Origin: Solimicrobium sp040544425
GTDB taxonomy: Bacteria; Pseudomonadota; Gammaproteobacteria; Burkholderiales; Burkholderiaceae_D
Direction: 5' to 3'
Length of the DNA stretch: 56,123 nt
Assembly (NCBI GenBank): GCA_040544425.1
Contig: JBEONO010000023.1
Span: forward strand, 1-56,123
Below the pieces are notes generated by a model. It had not been told where the DNA came from. It saw nothing but the letters and a program-made list of their open reading frames with translations, and ran no database searches. Below, in pieces: positions 17,202 to 25,535 of the stretch; the stretch's first letter is position 1, and each line of letters begins with the position of its first letter. The position numbers and the translations under genes were made by a program.

Positions 17202-17957
17202 TTAAGGATTGTTCTTAATTTGATCCAGCCGTTGATCAATCGTATCGCCATTTGCATCACTAAATTTTAAGCGCACCGGGTACCATTCGAGGCTAGGTGC
17301 CAACCAGATATCGAGTCGTTGATCTTTGGAATCCGGCGGCGGGGCTTTGACGATATGAACGGTTGCGATATTGCCCATTGCTGTCGCCATAGTGACGTTC
17401 TCGCTAACCGTAAAAGTCCATCTTTCAGCATCGTGCCGTCCGGCCACGAAAAAATTCCATTCTGATTTGGGTAGGAATTTTTTCGGTGCGGCGCGCGCCA
17501 TGCTTACCAATTGCCAGACGATGCTGTTGCGATCCTGCTCACCGCCCAAGATAGGGTAGGTATCAGCAGATTCGGAAAACGTGATCTGTTTGGACTCCCG
17601 ATTGAAATGAGTTTGGGTTGCCGATTTATTGCGTGGCCTTTCTTCGTACAACTCTGGTGCCAATCCAAACGCGTCGATGGTACCGTGGCTGTCCGCCTGT
17701 AAAATCTTGCCAAAAATTGCGGCATGGGTCTCGGTAGAGATGGCATAGCTGTTGTTCGCGGCAGTTTGCTGCCAGCTTACGGTTGCTTCGCCAGTCAGCG
17801 TCAGCCCGCTGCGGTCAGCCTTGATGCTGTAGTGCAGTTGCGCCGAGGGTGGCAGATTGGTTTGGTAACTGTTATTCGGGTGATCGGCTGCCAAGGACGG
17901 CTGCGCCAATGCAATAAACAGGGCGCAGCACAGATAATATTTTTGAGTCAGGTTCAT
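17202..17957 (-). CDS. DUF3108 domain-containing protein (secreted)
   Basis: This 251-residue protein has a cleavable signal peptide (about residues 1-23, ending SLAAD) and a DUF3108 domain. Family function is unknown to me; members are periplasmic or outer-membrane-linked. It shares its core with the upstream gene product: HFNRESKQITFS, GGEQDR, RLDIWLAPSLEWYPVRL. Its start overlaps the upstream gene by four bases (ATGA), so the two are one transcription unit, and queC follows only 16 bases downstream. Confidence 0.85.
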   Translation of the reverse strand: MNLTQKYYLCCALFIALAQPSLAADHPNNSYQTNLPPSAQLHYSIKADRSGLTLTGEATVSWQQTAANNSYAISTETHAAIFGKILQADSHGTIDAFGLAPELYEERPRNKSATQTHFNRESKQITFSESADTYPILGGEQDRNSIVWQLVSMARAAPKKFLPKSEWNFFVAGRHDAERWTFTVSENVTMATAMGNIATVHIVKAPPPDSKDQRLDIWLAPSLEWYPVRLKFSDANGDTIDQRLDQIKNNP

Positions 17958-18988
17958 TCATTAATTCCAGTGATGATTTTTCGGATGGTTTCTGTGGTGA
18001 TGGCACCATTGGTTTCGGTATTGCGGATCTGGATCGGCAGCCAATTCAATGCCGGTGCCACCCAGACATCTAACCGTGATGAATATACGCCAGGCCGTGG
18101 TGGCCGGACGATGTGCCAGGTTTCGATATGCCCTAATTTGGTATCGATGCTTTCCTCTCCAACGACCACGAATTGATAGTCGCTGGCATCTTTATCCTCA
18201 GCGACCTGAATCGTAAATTCTTTGCCACTTTGAAATTGCGACGGATCGGCATTGCCGATGCTGGCCAGTTGCATCAATACGGTGGCACGGTCTTGCGCAC
18301 CGTCTGTCATCGGAATGATGGCGGTGCTGGCCGAAAAACTGATGGTATTGCTGTCGTAATTAAAATGGGTGGCAGTTGCGGCTCTGCCGCGGCGCGATTC
18401 CGTCATCATCTTGGGCCTGACGCCGGATTCGCCAATCGTCCCCTCACTTTCCATACTGTATAAACGTATTTTGGCGAACAATAAATCGACCCCAACTTCC
18501 AGGCGCATCGTATAACTTTTATCGTCATGCTCCCAGCGGATTTCGCCGGATCCGTAGTAGGGGTTGGCAACGTTTGGTTCGGTGCGGACGACTTGCAGCA
18601 GGTAATTGGCCGACGGTGGCGGCAAGGTTGCCACGGTAGCGGCAGAGGGGGGCGTCGGTTTGGTTTCAATGATCGGTGGTGCCGTTTCAGTAACCACGGG
18701 CACGCTGGCCAGAGGGGCTTGTGCAGCAGCGGGTTGCTGTGGCTCGGGACTAACGGTTTCCGTTTCAGTCACCGGTGCCGGTGTCTGCGTTTGTGGCTTG
18801 ATTATTTTGGGCGCAATTTTTTTTGCCGGGGCGGCGGCAAACTTTGTGATGACGGCAATTGTGTGAATTTCGATGGGCACGACTACAGTTGCTGCGGGTA
18901 CGCGAATATGAAAACCGATGAAAAGCTTCAGCAGTAGCAGATGCGCCGCAATGATAAACAACAGGGGTATGAGGCGTTGTCGATTCAA
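17954..18988 (-). CDS. DUF3108 domain-containing protein with membrane anchor
   Basis: This 344-residue protein begins with one membrane segment (about 6-28) followed by a Pro/Ala/Thr-rich linker (about 45-130), then a DUF3108 domain (about 135-340). The layout resembles TonB-like proteins that span the periplasm. The domain matches the downstream protein at HFNYDSNTISFS, GAQDR and RLDVWVAPALNWLPIQI, so the pair arose by duplication. The ATG lies 46 bases after a weak site; function is not known. Confidence 0.82.
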   Translation of the reverse strand: MNRQRLIPLLFIIAAHLLLLKLFIGFHIRVPAATVVVPIEIHTIAVITKFAAAPAKKIAPKIIKPQTQTPAPVTETETVSPEPQQPAAAQAPLASVPVVTETAPPIIETKPTPPSAATVATLPPPSANYLLQVVRTEPNVANPYYGSGEIRWEHDDKSYTMRLEVGVDLLFAKIRLYSMESEGTIGESGVRPKMMTESRRGRAATATHFNYDSNTISFSASTAIIPMTDGAQDRATVLMQLASIGNADPSQFQSGKEFTIQVAEDKDASDYQFVVVGEESIDTKLGHIETWHIVRPPRPGVYSSRLDVWVAPALNWLPIQIRNTETNGAITTETIRKIITGINE

Positions 18989-19160
18989 AATTGATGGTAA
19001 TTAAAGGGAGTATGCTGAAATGACGTTAGTGTAAACGTTTTCCATTCTTTCATGGCGCGACGCGATGTCGCTGGTTTGTATGGATATGTATTCAATTCCA
19101 GCTTGACCGGGCCAGTTGGCAAGGGCAAGATGAATAACTTTTCACACTGGAGAATTTGAC

Positions 19161-19901
19161 ATGACCCAATCAAACCCATCGGGCGACGCATTTAATGACA
19201 GTTTGAATTTCGTTAAAAAATTATGGGGCCAGATGGGTGTGCCTGGCATGCCCTCCGCACCGGGGATGACCATACCCGGTATGCCGAATATGCCATTGCC
19301 GTCGATGTCATTGGAAGACTTGGATAAACGTATTCAGGAACTGAAGACTGTTGAGACCTGGTTGAATGTGAATATGACCATGCTGCGCAACACCATACAG
19401 GCTCTGGAAGTCCAGCGTGCCACGATTGCAACTCTCCATTCACTCAGTTCCACGATGTCAAAAACCATGCAGGGAATGAATAGCGGAGAAAACATGTATC
19501 CGTTCACGGGGAGCCCGGCAAAATCTGCGGAATCCAAGCCTGAAGTTGATACCAAATCAGAAGAGTCGGCAACTTCCGAAAAGTCCAAAGCCAGCCATGC
19601 CAAGGGCGCAGCAAGTGGTACCGAAGAAACCTCACCCCTAATCAGTCAGTCGGCGGTGTGGTGGCAAAACGTGCAGGATCAATTTAAGCAGGCGCTGGGC
19701 ACGGCACTGGAAAAAAGCGCGGCTAACTATGAAGCGGCAAAGTCTGTGTCGGAAAATTTAGTCAAATCATCCGCCAAGAAGTCTGATTCGAAATCCGCCG
19801 CCCCGGCAAAAACTGCCAAAAAACCGCTGCGCAAAGCGGCCGCCAGATCTTCAACTCGCGCAGCCGCGAAACCAAGAACCAGCGCTCGCAAAGTCAGTTA
19901 G
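19161..19901 (+). CDS. phaM: PhaM-family polyhydroxyalkanoate granule protein
   Basis: PhaM-type proteins in betaproteobacteria link polyhydroxyalkanoate granules to the nucleoid and activate PHA synthase. The 246-residue protein has a Met/Pro/Gly-rich N-terminus (about 25-50), a helical middle (SLEDLDKRIQELKTVETWLN, about 52-110) and a Lys/Ala/Arg-rich C-terminal tail (about 195-246) of the histone-like DNA-binding sort. The tail and Met-rich region support PhaM rather than phasin. It is divergent from the DUF3108 pair, and a transposase-like gene starts 9 bases after its stop. Confidence 0.78.
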   Translation: MTQSNPSGDAFNDSLNFVKKLWGQMGVPGMPSAPGMTIPGMPNMPLPSMSLEDLDKRIQELKTVETWLNVNMTMLRNTIQALEVQRATIATLHSLSSTMSKTMQGMNSGENMYPFTGSPAKSAESKPEVDTKSEESATSEKSKASHAKGAASGTEETSPLISQSAVWWQNVQDQFKQALGTALEKSAANYEAAKSVSENLVKSSAKKSDSKSAAPAKTAKKPLRKAAARSSTRAAAKPRTSARKVS

Positions 19902-19910
19902 CAACCGAAC

Positions 19911-20618
19911 ATGGCACGGCTACCACGACTGGCGCTGGCAAATCAGCAACATTACGTCTCGCAGCGCGGCAATGACAATCGGATCATTTTTCATGATGCG
20001 AGTGACATGGTCGTGTTTCGGCGGGTGTTGACTGAGGCGGCAAAAAAGTTTGAGGTCGCAATTCATGCCTATGTCTTCATGCCGAATCATTTTCAATTAC
20101 TGGTTACGCCGAAGTCTGATGAGGGTTTGGGGAAGATGATGCAGTGGGTAGGGCGACACTATGTCCCTTATTTTAACAGACGCTATGACCGGGCCGGCAC
20201 ACTTTGGCAGGGGCGCTTCAAATCCTTGGTGATCGACTCAGCACATTATTTTATGCTGTGCAGTCGTTTCATTGAATCCTGTCCAACTCGGGCCGGATTG
20301 GTTGGTAAACCTGCCGATTATGCTGACTCAAGTTATCTGCATCATGTTGGCGCCCTGGTTGACCCTATGATCAGCGACCACCCTTTGTATTGGAATTTGG
20401 GTAATACACCATTTCAACGTGAGGCTGCGTATAAGGAATTGATGGAGCTAGCGCTCACATCGAAAGAAGTGGACGAGTTGACCAAGGCAATTTTGAAAGG
20501 TTGGCCTCTAGGCTCCGCGCTGTTCAAAGAACAGTTGGAAAAACAGGCCAGTCGCAGGGTCAATCCATTGAAGCGTGGTCGGCCAAGGCTGGAAAATAAG
20601 CTCTTGTCGCCAAGCTAA
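19911..20618 (+). CDS. REP-associated tyrosine transposase-like protein (RAYT), catalytically altered
   Basis: This 235-residue protein belongs to the IS200/IS605-like Y1 superfamily, RAYT branch: MARLPRLALANQQHYVSQRG at the start, HAYVFMPNH in the fourth strand, MMQWVGRHYVPYFNRRY and GTLWQGRFKSLVIDS. Two key positions are changed. The family HUH motif reads H60-F61-Q62, so the second metal-binding His is Gln. The tyrosine of the family block RYIELNPVRAG is Phe120 (RFIESCPTRAG). The frame is nevertheless intact and full length. It begins 9 bases after phaM, so it may be cotranscribed. It is either freshly inactivated or kept for a non-catalytic role; the sequence alone does not decide. Confidence 0.85.
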   Translation: MARLPRLALANQQHYVSQRGNDNRIIFHDASDMVVFRRVLTEAAKKFEVAIHAYVFMPNHFQLLVTPKSDEGLGKMMQWVGRHYVPYFNRRYDRAGTLWQGRFKSLVIDSAHYFMLCSRFIESCPTRAGLVGKPADYADSSYLHHVGALVDPMISDHPLYWNLGNTPFQREAAYKELMELALTSKEVDELTKAILKGWPLGSALFKEQLEKQASRRVNPLKRGRPRLENKLLSPS

Positions 20619-20692
20619 AATTTACTGCCAGTTCTGGGTCCAGGAATTGCATTGGTAAATTGCAATTAAAATTATTTCTGGTTCGCCCCCTG

Positions 20693-20715
20693 AATTTACT
20701 CTGTCCCTATTAAAT
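20693..20715 (+). repeat. AT-rich direct repeat, copy 1, downstream of RAYT
   Basis: AATTTACTCTGTCCCTATTAAAT matches copy 2 at 20741-20764 in about 19 of 23 bases. Sequences of the CTGACCC/CTGTCCC type near AT-rich flanks are often found next to RAYT genes (my recollection of the family). Confidence 0.6.
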
Positions 20716-20740
20716 ATAAAATTCAATTTTTATCTAATTT

Positions 20741-20764
20741 AATTTAATCTGACCCTATTTAATT
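20741..20764 (+). repeat. AT-rich direct repeat, copy 2
   Basis: AATTTAATCTGACCCTATTT followed by AATT; near-copy of the repeat at 20693-20715, 48 bases apart start to start. The pair lies between the RAYT gene and the gltB promoter. Confidence 0.6.
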
Positions 20765-20767
20765 CAG

Positions 20768-20796
20768 TTGTCTTATATTTTGCAGTGCATTATTCT
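20768..20796 (+). promoter_or_regulatory. Candidate promoter of gltBD
   Basis: TTGTCT (20768-20773), a 17-base spacer and TATTCT (20791-20796) fit a moderate sigma-70 promoter about 65 bases upstream of gltB. Confidence 0.35.
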
Positions 20797-20861
20797 TTGA
20801 GGCTTGAAGTTGGCGCAATGCCGATTCCTGGCCCAATTGCCCGGCCATTTTGTGGAGAAGA

Positions 20862-23800
20862 ATGATGGAAGCCCAAGGTCTGTACGATCCAAATAATGAA
20901 CACGATGCCTGCGGTGTGGGTTTTGTCGCCCATATCAAGGGACAAAAAAGTCACGCGATTGTGGAGCAGGGCTTGCTGATTCTGCAGAACCTTGATCATC
21001 GCGGTGCGGTAGGTGAAGATGAGCTGATGGGTGACGGCGCCGGTATTCTGGTGCAAATCCCGGATCAGTTTTTCCGCGAAGAGATGGCCAGACAACAGGT
21101 CACCCTGCCGCCACCGGGCGAGTATGGGGTTGGGATGGTGTTTTTGCCCAAGGAACACGCTTCACGTCTGGCCTGCGAGCAGGAAATCGAACGTTCGGTG
21201 CGTATCGAAGGTCAGATAGTGTTGGGTTGGCGCGACGTGCCGGTCGATAAAGACATGCCGATGTCGCCGACCGTACGTGCCAAGGAACCGGTGATCCGGC
21301 AGATTTTTATCGGACGCGGTCCGGATATCATGGTCACCGATGCGCTCGAACGCAAGTTATATGTAATCCGCAAATCGGCGGTGCACGCGATTGAAGCGCT
21401 GCATCTGCTGCACGGCAAGGAATACTTCGTACCCTCGATGTCGGCGCGTACCATCGTCTACAAAGGGTTGCTGCTGGCGACTCAGGTCGGCGTGTATTAC
21501 AAAGATCTTCAGGATCAGCGCTTTATCTCAGCGCTGTGCCTGGTGCATCAACGTTTTTCAACCAATACATTCCCGGAATGGCCGCTGGCCCACCCATACC
21601 GGATGATCGCTCATAACGGCGAAATCAATACCGTCAAAGGAAACTTCAACTGGATGCGCGCCCGTGAAGGCGTGATGAGTTCGGCCGTGCTGGGCAGTGA
21701 TTTGCAAAAATTGTTTCCGCTGATCTTTGAAGGTCAGTCCGACACCGCCTGTTTTGACAACGCGCTGGAATTGCTGGTCATGGCCGGTTACCCGATCGCC
21801 CAGGCCATGATGATGATGATCCCCGAAGCCTGGGAAAATCACGCCATGATGGATGATAACCGTCGCGCGTTTTATGAATACCATGCCGCAATGATGGAGC
21901 CCTGGGATGGTCCTGCCGCGATGGCATTTACCGACGGTCGTCAAATCGGCGGCACGCTGGATCGCAACGGTTTGCGTCCGGCGCGCTACATCATTACCGA
22001 TGATGATCTGGTTGTGATGGCGTCCGAGTCAGGTACCTTGCCGATTCCCGAATCGAAAATAATCAAAAAATGGCGGCTGCAGCCAGGAAAAATGTTCCTG
22101 ATCGATCTGGATGCCGGCCGCATCATCGACGACCAGGAAATCAAGAACACTTATGCCAACGCCAAGCCGTATAAACAGTGGATCAACTCGGTGCGGATTC
22201 GTTTAAGCAAGCTGCCCGATGCGCCGGAACTGCCCCTCTCCAACGTGAACCTGCTGGATCTGCAGCAGTCTTTCGGTTATACCCAGGAAGATATCAAGTT
22301 CCTGATGACGCCGATGGCTCTGACCGGTGATGAGGCGGTCGGCTCAATGGGTAACGATTCGCCGCTGGCCGTGACATCGAACAAGTACAAGACGCTGTAT
22401 AACTATTTCAAGCAGTTATTTGCCCAGGTTACCAATCCGCCGATTGACCCGATTCGCGAAGCGATGGTGATGTCGCTGGTCTCGTTTATCGGACCCAAGC
22501 CAAATCTGTTGGATACGAATAACGTCAATCCACCGATGCGTCTTGAAGTGTCACAGCCGGTGCTCGATTTTGCTGACATGGCGCGCCTGAAAAATATCAG
22601 CGAATACACCGGCGGAAAATTCAAATCGTACGTGCTGAATATCTGTTATCCGGTCGCGTGGGGCAAGGAAGGCATCGAGGCGCGTCTGGCTTCGATTTGT
22701 GCTGAGGTGGTGGATGCGGTGAAATCCGGCCACAACATTATCATCGTCTCTGATCGTACCATCGATGAAGCCAGCGTTGCGATTCCCGCTTTGCTGGCTA
22801 CCTCCACCGTGCATCAGCATCTGGTCAGTCGCGGTTTGCGCACAACCACGGGGCTGGTTGTTGATACCGGCTCGGCGCGCGAGACGCATCACTTTGCCTT
22901 GCTGGCCGGTTATGGCGCGGAAGCGGTGCACCCATACCTGGCAATGCAGTCGCTGCAGCAGATGGCGGGCGAGTTGCAGATCAGCGCCGATCAGGCAATC
23001 TATAACTACACCAAGGCAATTGGCAAGGGCTTGATGAAAGTCATGTCGAAAATGGGTATTTCGACCTATATGTCATATTGTGGTGCGCAGATTTTTGAAG
23101 CTGTAGGCCTGAATAAATCTCTGGTCGACAAGTATTTCCGGGGCACCGCGTCGAATGTGGAAGGAATCGGAGTCTTTGAAGTGGCGCAGGAAGCCTTGCT
23201 GCTGCATAAACAGGCATTCAGTGCCGACCCGGTACTGGCAGAAGACCTGGATGCGGGCGGTGAATACGCCTTCCGCATTCGCGGTGAAGATCATATGTGG
23301 ACGCCGGATGCGATTGCAAAACTGCAGCATTCGACACGCAACAATAACTTCAGCACTTATAAGGAATATGCGCAGATTATCAACGATCAGTCCAAGCGGC
23401 ACATGACTTTGCGCGGTCTGTTTGAATTCAGAATTGATCCGGCTAAAGCAATTCCGCTTGATCAGGTTGAGTCCGCCAAAGATATTGTCAAACGTTTTGC
23501 AACTGGCGCGATGTCGCTGGGTTCGATCAGTACTGAGGCGCATACTACTTTGGCCGTGGCAATGAACCGCATTGGTGGCAAATCGAATACCGGTGAAGGT
23601 GGTGAAGATCCGGTGCGCTATCAGCAGGAATTGAAAGGGATCCCGATCAGGCAGGGTGAAACGCTGGCATCGATATTGGGTGATGAGCAGATCAAGGTGC
23701 ATATTCCTCTGCAGGATGGTGATTCACTGCGTTCACGCATCAAGCAGGTCGCGTCGGGGCGCTTTGGTGTCACGGCCGAATATCTGAATTCGGCTGACCA

Positions 23801-25526
23801 GATCCAGATCAAGATGGCGCAGGGTGCCAAGCCTGGTGAAGGCGGACAGCTGCCTGGACACAAGGTTTCGGAATACATTGCAAAACTGCGCTTTTCTGTG
23901 CCGGGTGTGGGCTTGATCTCACCGCCACCGCATCACGATATTTATTCAATTGAAGACCTCGCACAGCTCATCCATGATCTGAAAAACGCTAATTCACGCG
24001 CCTCGATTTCAGTCAAACTGGTGTCGCGCGTTGGCGTCGGTACCATCGCCGCCGGTGTGAGCAAAGCCAAAGCTGATCACGTGGTGATTGCCGGTCATGA
24101 TGGCGGCACGGGCGCTTCGCCGCTGTCTTCGGTCAAGCATGCTGGCACGCCATGGGAATTGGGTTTGTCGGAAACCCAGCAAACTCTGGTACTCAATGGT
24201 TTGCGTGGCCGGGTGCGTGTGCAGGCTGATGGTCAAATGAAAACCGGGCGCGACGTTGTAATTGCGGCCATGCTGGGTGCGGATGAAGTCGGCTTTGCCA
24301 CCGCACCGCTGGTCACCGAAGGTTGCATCATGATGCGCAAATGCCACTTGAACACCTGCCCGGTTGGCGTGGCAACACAAGACCCGGTGCTGCGCGCCAA
24401 GTTCTCAGGAAAACCTGAATATGTGGTGAACTATTTCTTCTTTGTCGCTGAAGAGGCGCGTCAGATCATGGCGCAATTGGGCTTGCGCAGCTTTGATGAA
24501 ATGATCGGCCGGGTCGATTTGCTGGACAAGTCCAAAGCGATCACGCACTGGAAGGCACAAGGCCTGGACTTCAGCAATATTTTCCATCACGTGGTCAAGG
24601 AAGGTCCGACCCGCCATGTATCCAGCCAGGATCATGGCTTGGAAAAAGCGCTGGATCATAAACTGATTGCGCAGGCGCAAATTGCCTTGAATACGCAGGA
24701 AAAAGTATCGTTTATTTCGCCGATCAAAAACGTCAATCGCACAGTTGGGACCATGTTGTCAGGTCTGGTCGCGCAAAAATTCGGTCAGGCTGGTTTGCCC
24801 GATGACACGATCCATATCCAGTTGCAGGGCACGGCCGGGCAATCGTTTGCGGCGTTTCTGGCGCAGGGGATTACCCTCGATCTGGTCGGCGAAGGGAATG
24901 ATTATGTCGGTAAGGGTTTGTCTGGTGGTCGGGTGATTCTGCGCCCGAATACCGAGTTCCGTGGGCGCGCAGTTGACAACATCATTTGCGGCAATACAGT
25001 TTTGTATGGTGCGATAGCGGGTGAAGCATTTATCAACGGTGTCGCTGGTGAGCGCTTTGCGGTGCGTAATTCTGGCGCGACAGCAATCGTTGAGGGAACC
25101 GGGGACCATGGCTGCGAGTACATGACGGGCGGCACGGTGATTGTGCTGGGCGAGACAGGGCGGAACTTTGCGGCCGGGATGTCCGGTGGAATCGCTTATG
25201 TCTACGATGAGCATGGTGACTTCACCAGCAAATGCAATATGGCGATGGTAACGCTAGAGCCGCTTTTATCAAGCGTTGAACAGCAGGCACATAGCGATGC
25301 ACTGTTGCACAGCGTGTTGCGTGGCGGTGCGCCCGAAACCGATGAAGCGATTTTGCGGAATTTGATTGAGCGGCATTTCAAACATACCGGCAGTACCAGG
25401 GCACGGAATCTGCTCGACGACTGGTCGCGTAGTCGCGCCAGGTTTATCAAGGTATTCCCGCTTGAATACCAGCGCGCACTGTCCGAAATGCAAACGAACC
25501 AAAACACAGCGCCGCTGGCGGCATAA
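20862..25526 (+). CDS. gltB: Glutamate synthase large subunit
   Basis: This is the alpha subunit of NADPH-dependent glutamate synthase, which makes two glutamates from glutamine and 2-oxoglutarate. The N-terminal class II amidotransferase carries the catalytic Cys in HDACGVGFVAHIKG; it becomes Cys1 after removal of a short propeptide of about 16 residues. The FMN-binding synthase domain follows, with GEGGQLPGHKV and PPPHHDIYSIEDLAQ, and the 3Fe-4S site CHLNTCPVGVATQ; the C-terminal GXGXG domain is present (about 1270-1480). I chose the ATG at 20862 behind GGAG; a TTG four codons earlier and a second ATG are alternatives. It has 1554 residues. gltD follows 9 bases later. Confidence 0.97.
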   Translation: MMEAQGLYDPNNEHDACGVGFVAHIKGQKSHAIVEQGLLILQNLDHRGAVGEDELMGDGAGILVQIPDQFFREEMARQQVTLPPPGEYGVGMVFLPKEHASRLACEQEIERSVRIEGQIVLGWRDVPVDKDMPMSPTVRAKEPVIRQIFIGRGPDIMVTDALERKLYVIRKSAVHAIEALHLLHGKEYFVPSMSARTIVYKGLLLATQVGVYYKDLQDQRFISALCLVHQRFSTNTFPEWPLAHPYRMIAHNGEINTVKGNFNWMRAREGVMSSAVLGSDLQKLFPLIFEGQSDTACFDNALELLVMAGYPIAQAMMMMIPEAWENHAMMDDNRRAFYEYHAAMMEPWDGPAAMAFTDGRQIGGTLDRNGLRPARYIITDDDLVVMASESGTLPIPESKIIKKWRLQPGKMFLIDLDAGRIIDDQEIKNTYANAKPYKQWINSVRIRLSKLPDAPELPLSNVNLLDLQQSFGYTQEDIKFLMTPMALTGDEAVGSMGNDSPLAVTSNKYKTLYNYFKQLFAQVTNPPIDPIREAMVMSLVSFIGPKPNLLDTNNVNPPMRLEVSQPVLDFADMARLKNISEYTGGKFKSYVLNICYPVAWGKEGIEARLASICAEVVDAVKSGHNIIIVSDRTIDEASVAIPALLATSTVHQHLVSRGLRTTTGLVVDTGSARETHHFALLAGYGAEAVHPYLAMQSLQQMAGELQISADQAIYNYTKAIGKGLMKVMSKMGISTYMSYCGAQIFEAVGLNKSLVDKYFRGTASNVEGIGVFEVAQEALLLHKQAFSADPVLAEDLDAGGEYAFRIRGEDHMWTPDAIAKLQHSTRNNNFSTYKEYAQIINDQSKRHMTLRGLFEFRIDPAKAIPLDQVESAKDIVKRFATGAMSLGSISTEAHTTLAVAMNRIGGKSNTGEGGEDPVRYQQELKGIPIRQGETLASILGDEQIKVHIPLQDGDSLRSRIKQVASGRFGVTAEYLNSADQIQIKMAQGAKPGEGGQLPGHKVSEYIAKLRFSVPGVGLISPPPHHDIYSIEDLAQLIHDLKNANSRASISVKLVSRVGVGTIAAGVSKAKADHVVIAGHDGGTGASPLSSVKHAGTPWELGLSETQQTLVLNGLRGRVRVQADGQMKTGRDVVIAAMLGADEVGFATAPLVTEGCIMMRKCHLNTCPVGVATQDPVLRAKFSGKPEYVVNYFFFVAEEARQIMAQLGLRSFDEMIGRVDLLDKSKAITHWKAQGLDFSNIFHHVVKEGPTRHVSSQDHGLEKALDHKLIAQAQIALNTQEKVSFISPIKNVNRTVGTMLSGLVAQKFGQAGLPDDTIHIQLQGTAGQSFAAFLAQGITLDLVGEGNDYVGKGLSGGRVILRPNTEFRGRAVDNIICGNTVLYGAIAGEAFINGVAGERFAVRNSGATAIVEGTGDHGCEYMTGGTVIVLGETGRNFAAGMSGGIAYVYDEHGDFTSKCNMAMVTLEPLLSSVEQQAHSDALLHSVLRGGAPETDEAILRNLIERHFKHTGSTRARNLLDDWSRSRARFIKVFPLEYQRALSEMQTNQNTAPLAA

Positions 25527-25535
25527 GGAATCGAC

